Assembly: GCA_021736205.1 (NCBI GenBank)
Contig: JAIPGF010000015.1
Location: forward strand, 1-33,436
Origin: Candidatus Izemoplasma sp.
GTDB taxonomy: Bacteria > Bacillota_I > Bacilli_A > Izemoplasmatales > Izemoplasmataceae
DNA length: 33,436 nt
Reading direction: 5' to 3'
The notes beneath the pieces are model-generated. The model had not been told where the DNA came from. It worked only from the letters and a program-made list of their open reading frames with translations, and did no database searches. The translations under genes and the position numbers were made by a program. Within the stretch, counting starts at the first letter, position 1. Every line of letters begins with the position of its first letter. Below, in pieces: positions 33,201 to 33,436 of the stretch.

Positions 33201-33436
33201 ATGAAAAGATTAGGGAGTTTATTTTTAGTTATTTTAGTTAGTTTTATGCTTGTCGGATGTTCGAAAGAAAATACCAACGTCTCACAAGATGATACCTTAA
33301 ACCTCATTCAAGATGGGTTAATTGCTGTTAATAAAGATGGTGATTGGGGATATGTTGATGAAGAAGGAAGCATTGTTATTGACCTCACCTATCAAGGAGC
33401 AGGTATGTTTATGAACGGTGTTGCTGTTGTTGTAGA
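33201..33436 (+). CDS. Lipoprotein with WG-type repeat (cut by window edge)
   Basis: 78 codons of a gene running off the right edge. The signal peptide MKRLGSLFLVILVSFMLVGC ends in a lipobox (LVGC), so the mature N-terminal Cys would be lipid-modified and held on the outer face of the membrane. After a short polar linker, LIAVNKDGDWGYVDEEGSIV matches the WG (KWG) beta repeat found in extracellular proteins of unknown function. An AGAGGT box precedes the ATG. Confidence 0.82.
   Translation, partial: MKRLGSLFLVILVSFMLVGCSKENTNVSQDDTLNLIQDGLIAVNKDGDWGYVDEEGSIVIDLTYQGAGMFMNGVAVVV

Overview
The window is AT-rich bacterial DNA with short intergenic gaps, strong AGGAGG-type ribosome binding sites and rho-independent terminators. 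UGA is used as a stop (for example purK and the predicted nuclease gene) and tryptophan is UGG, so the code is standard. Together with a full-length fused PurL of the Gram-positive type, guanine riboswitches and an ESS-family glutamate symporter, this suggests a low-GC Bacillota/Mycoplasmatota-type organism (a relative of Acholeplasma, Izemoplasma or Haloplasma is possible). The genus cannot be fixed from this sequence alone.

Positions 1 to about 11,300 are an accessory region, probably the right part of an integrated genomic island. It opens with the 5' part of an IS-type transposase gene cut by the window edge. Next comes a restriction-modification locus: DpnA-like and DpnM-like adenine methyltransferases on the plus strand, converging on a PD-(D/E)XK nuclease gene and an overlapping companion gene on the minus strand. 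After that are a small protein of unknown function, a tandem pair of paralogous four-CxxC zinc-ribbon proteins, a candidate small RNA, a 51-residue protein, a three-part HNH endonuclease resembling modification-dependent restriction enzymes, a 799-residue protein with four predicted membrane helices, and a phage-type RecA-like ATPase. A roughly 720-base gene-free stretch with a complex inverted repeat follows. It ends at the 3' half of a tRNA-Phe gene (11251-11298) that has no 5' half. Such a remnant is what site-specific integration into the 3' end of a tRNA gene leaves behind, so it probably marks the island's right boundary.

From 11,300 to 16,360 there is a two-gene surface-protein operon with immunoglobulin-like repeats, a hypothetical protein with a possible nuclease-like core, and a GltS-like sodium/glutamate symporter with a hairpin leader.

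From 16,360 to 33,007 lies a purine locus: guaB, then purE-K-L-C-F-M-N-H-D-guaA-folD with many start/stop overlaps, then surE. Two almost identical guanine-class purine riboswitch aptamers, each followed by a terminator and a competing antiterminator, precede guaB and purE. The second aptamer begins four bases after the guaB stop with no intervening terminator and only a weak candidate promoter, so the operon may be governed by two guanine switches in series. The locus makes IMP from PRPP and converts it through XMP to GMP. folD supplies 10-formyl-tetrahydrofolate for PurN and PurH. purB and purA are not in the window. The last gene is a truncated lipoprotein with a WG-type repeat.
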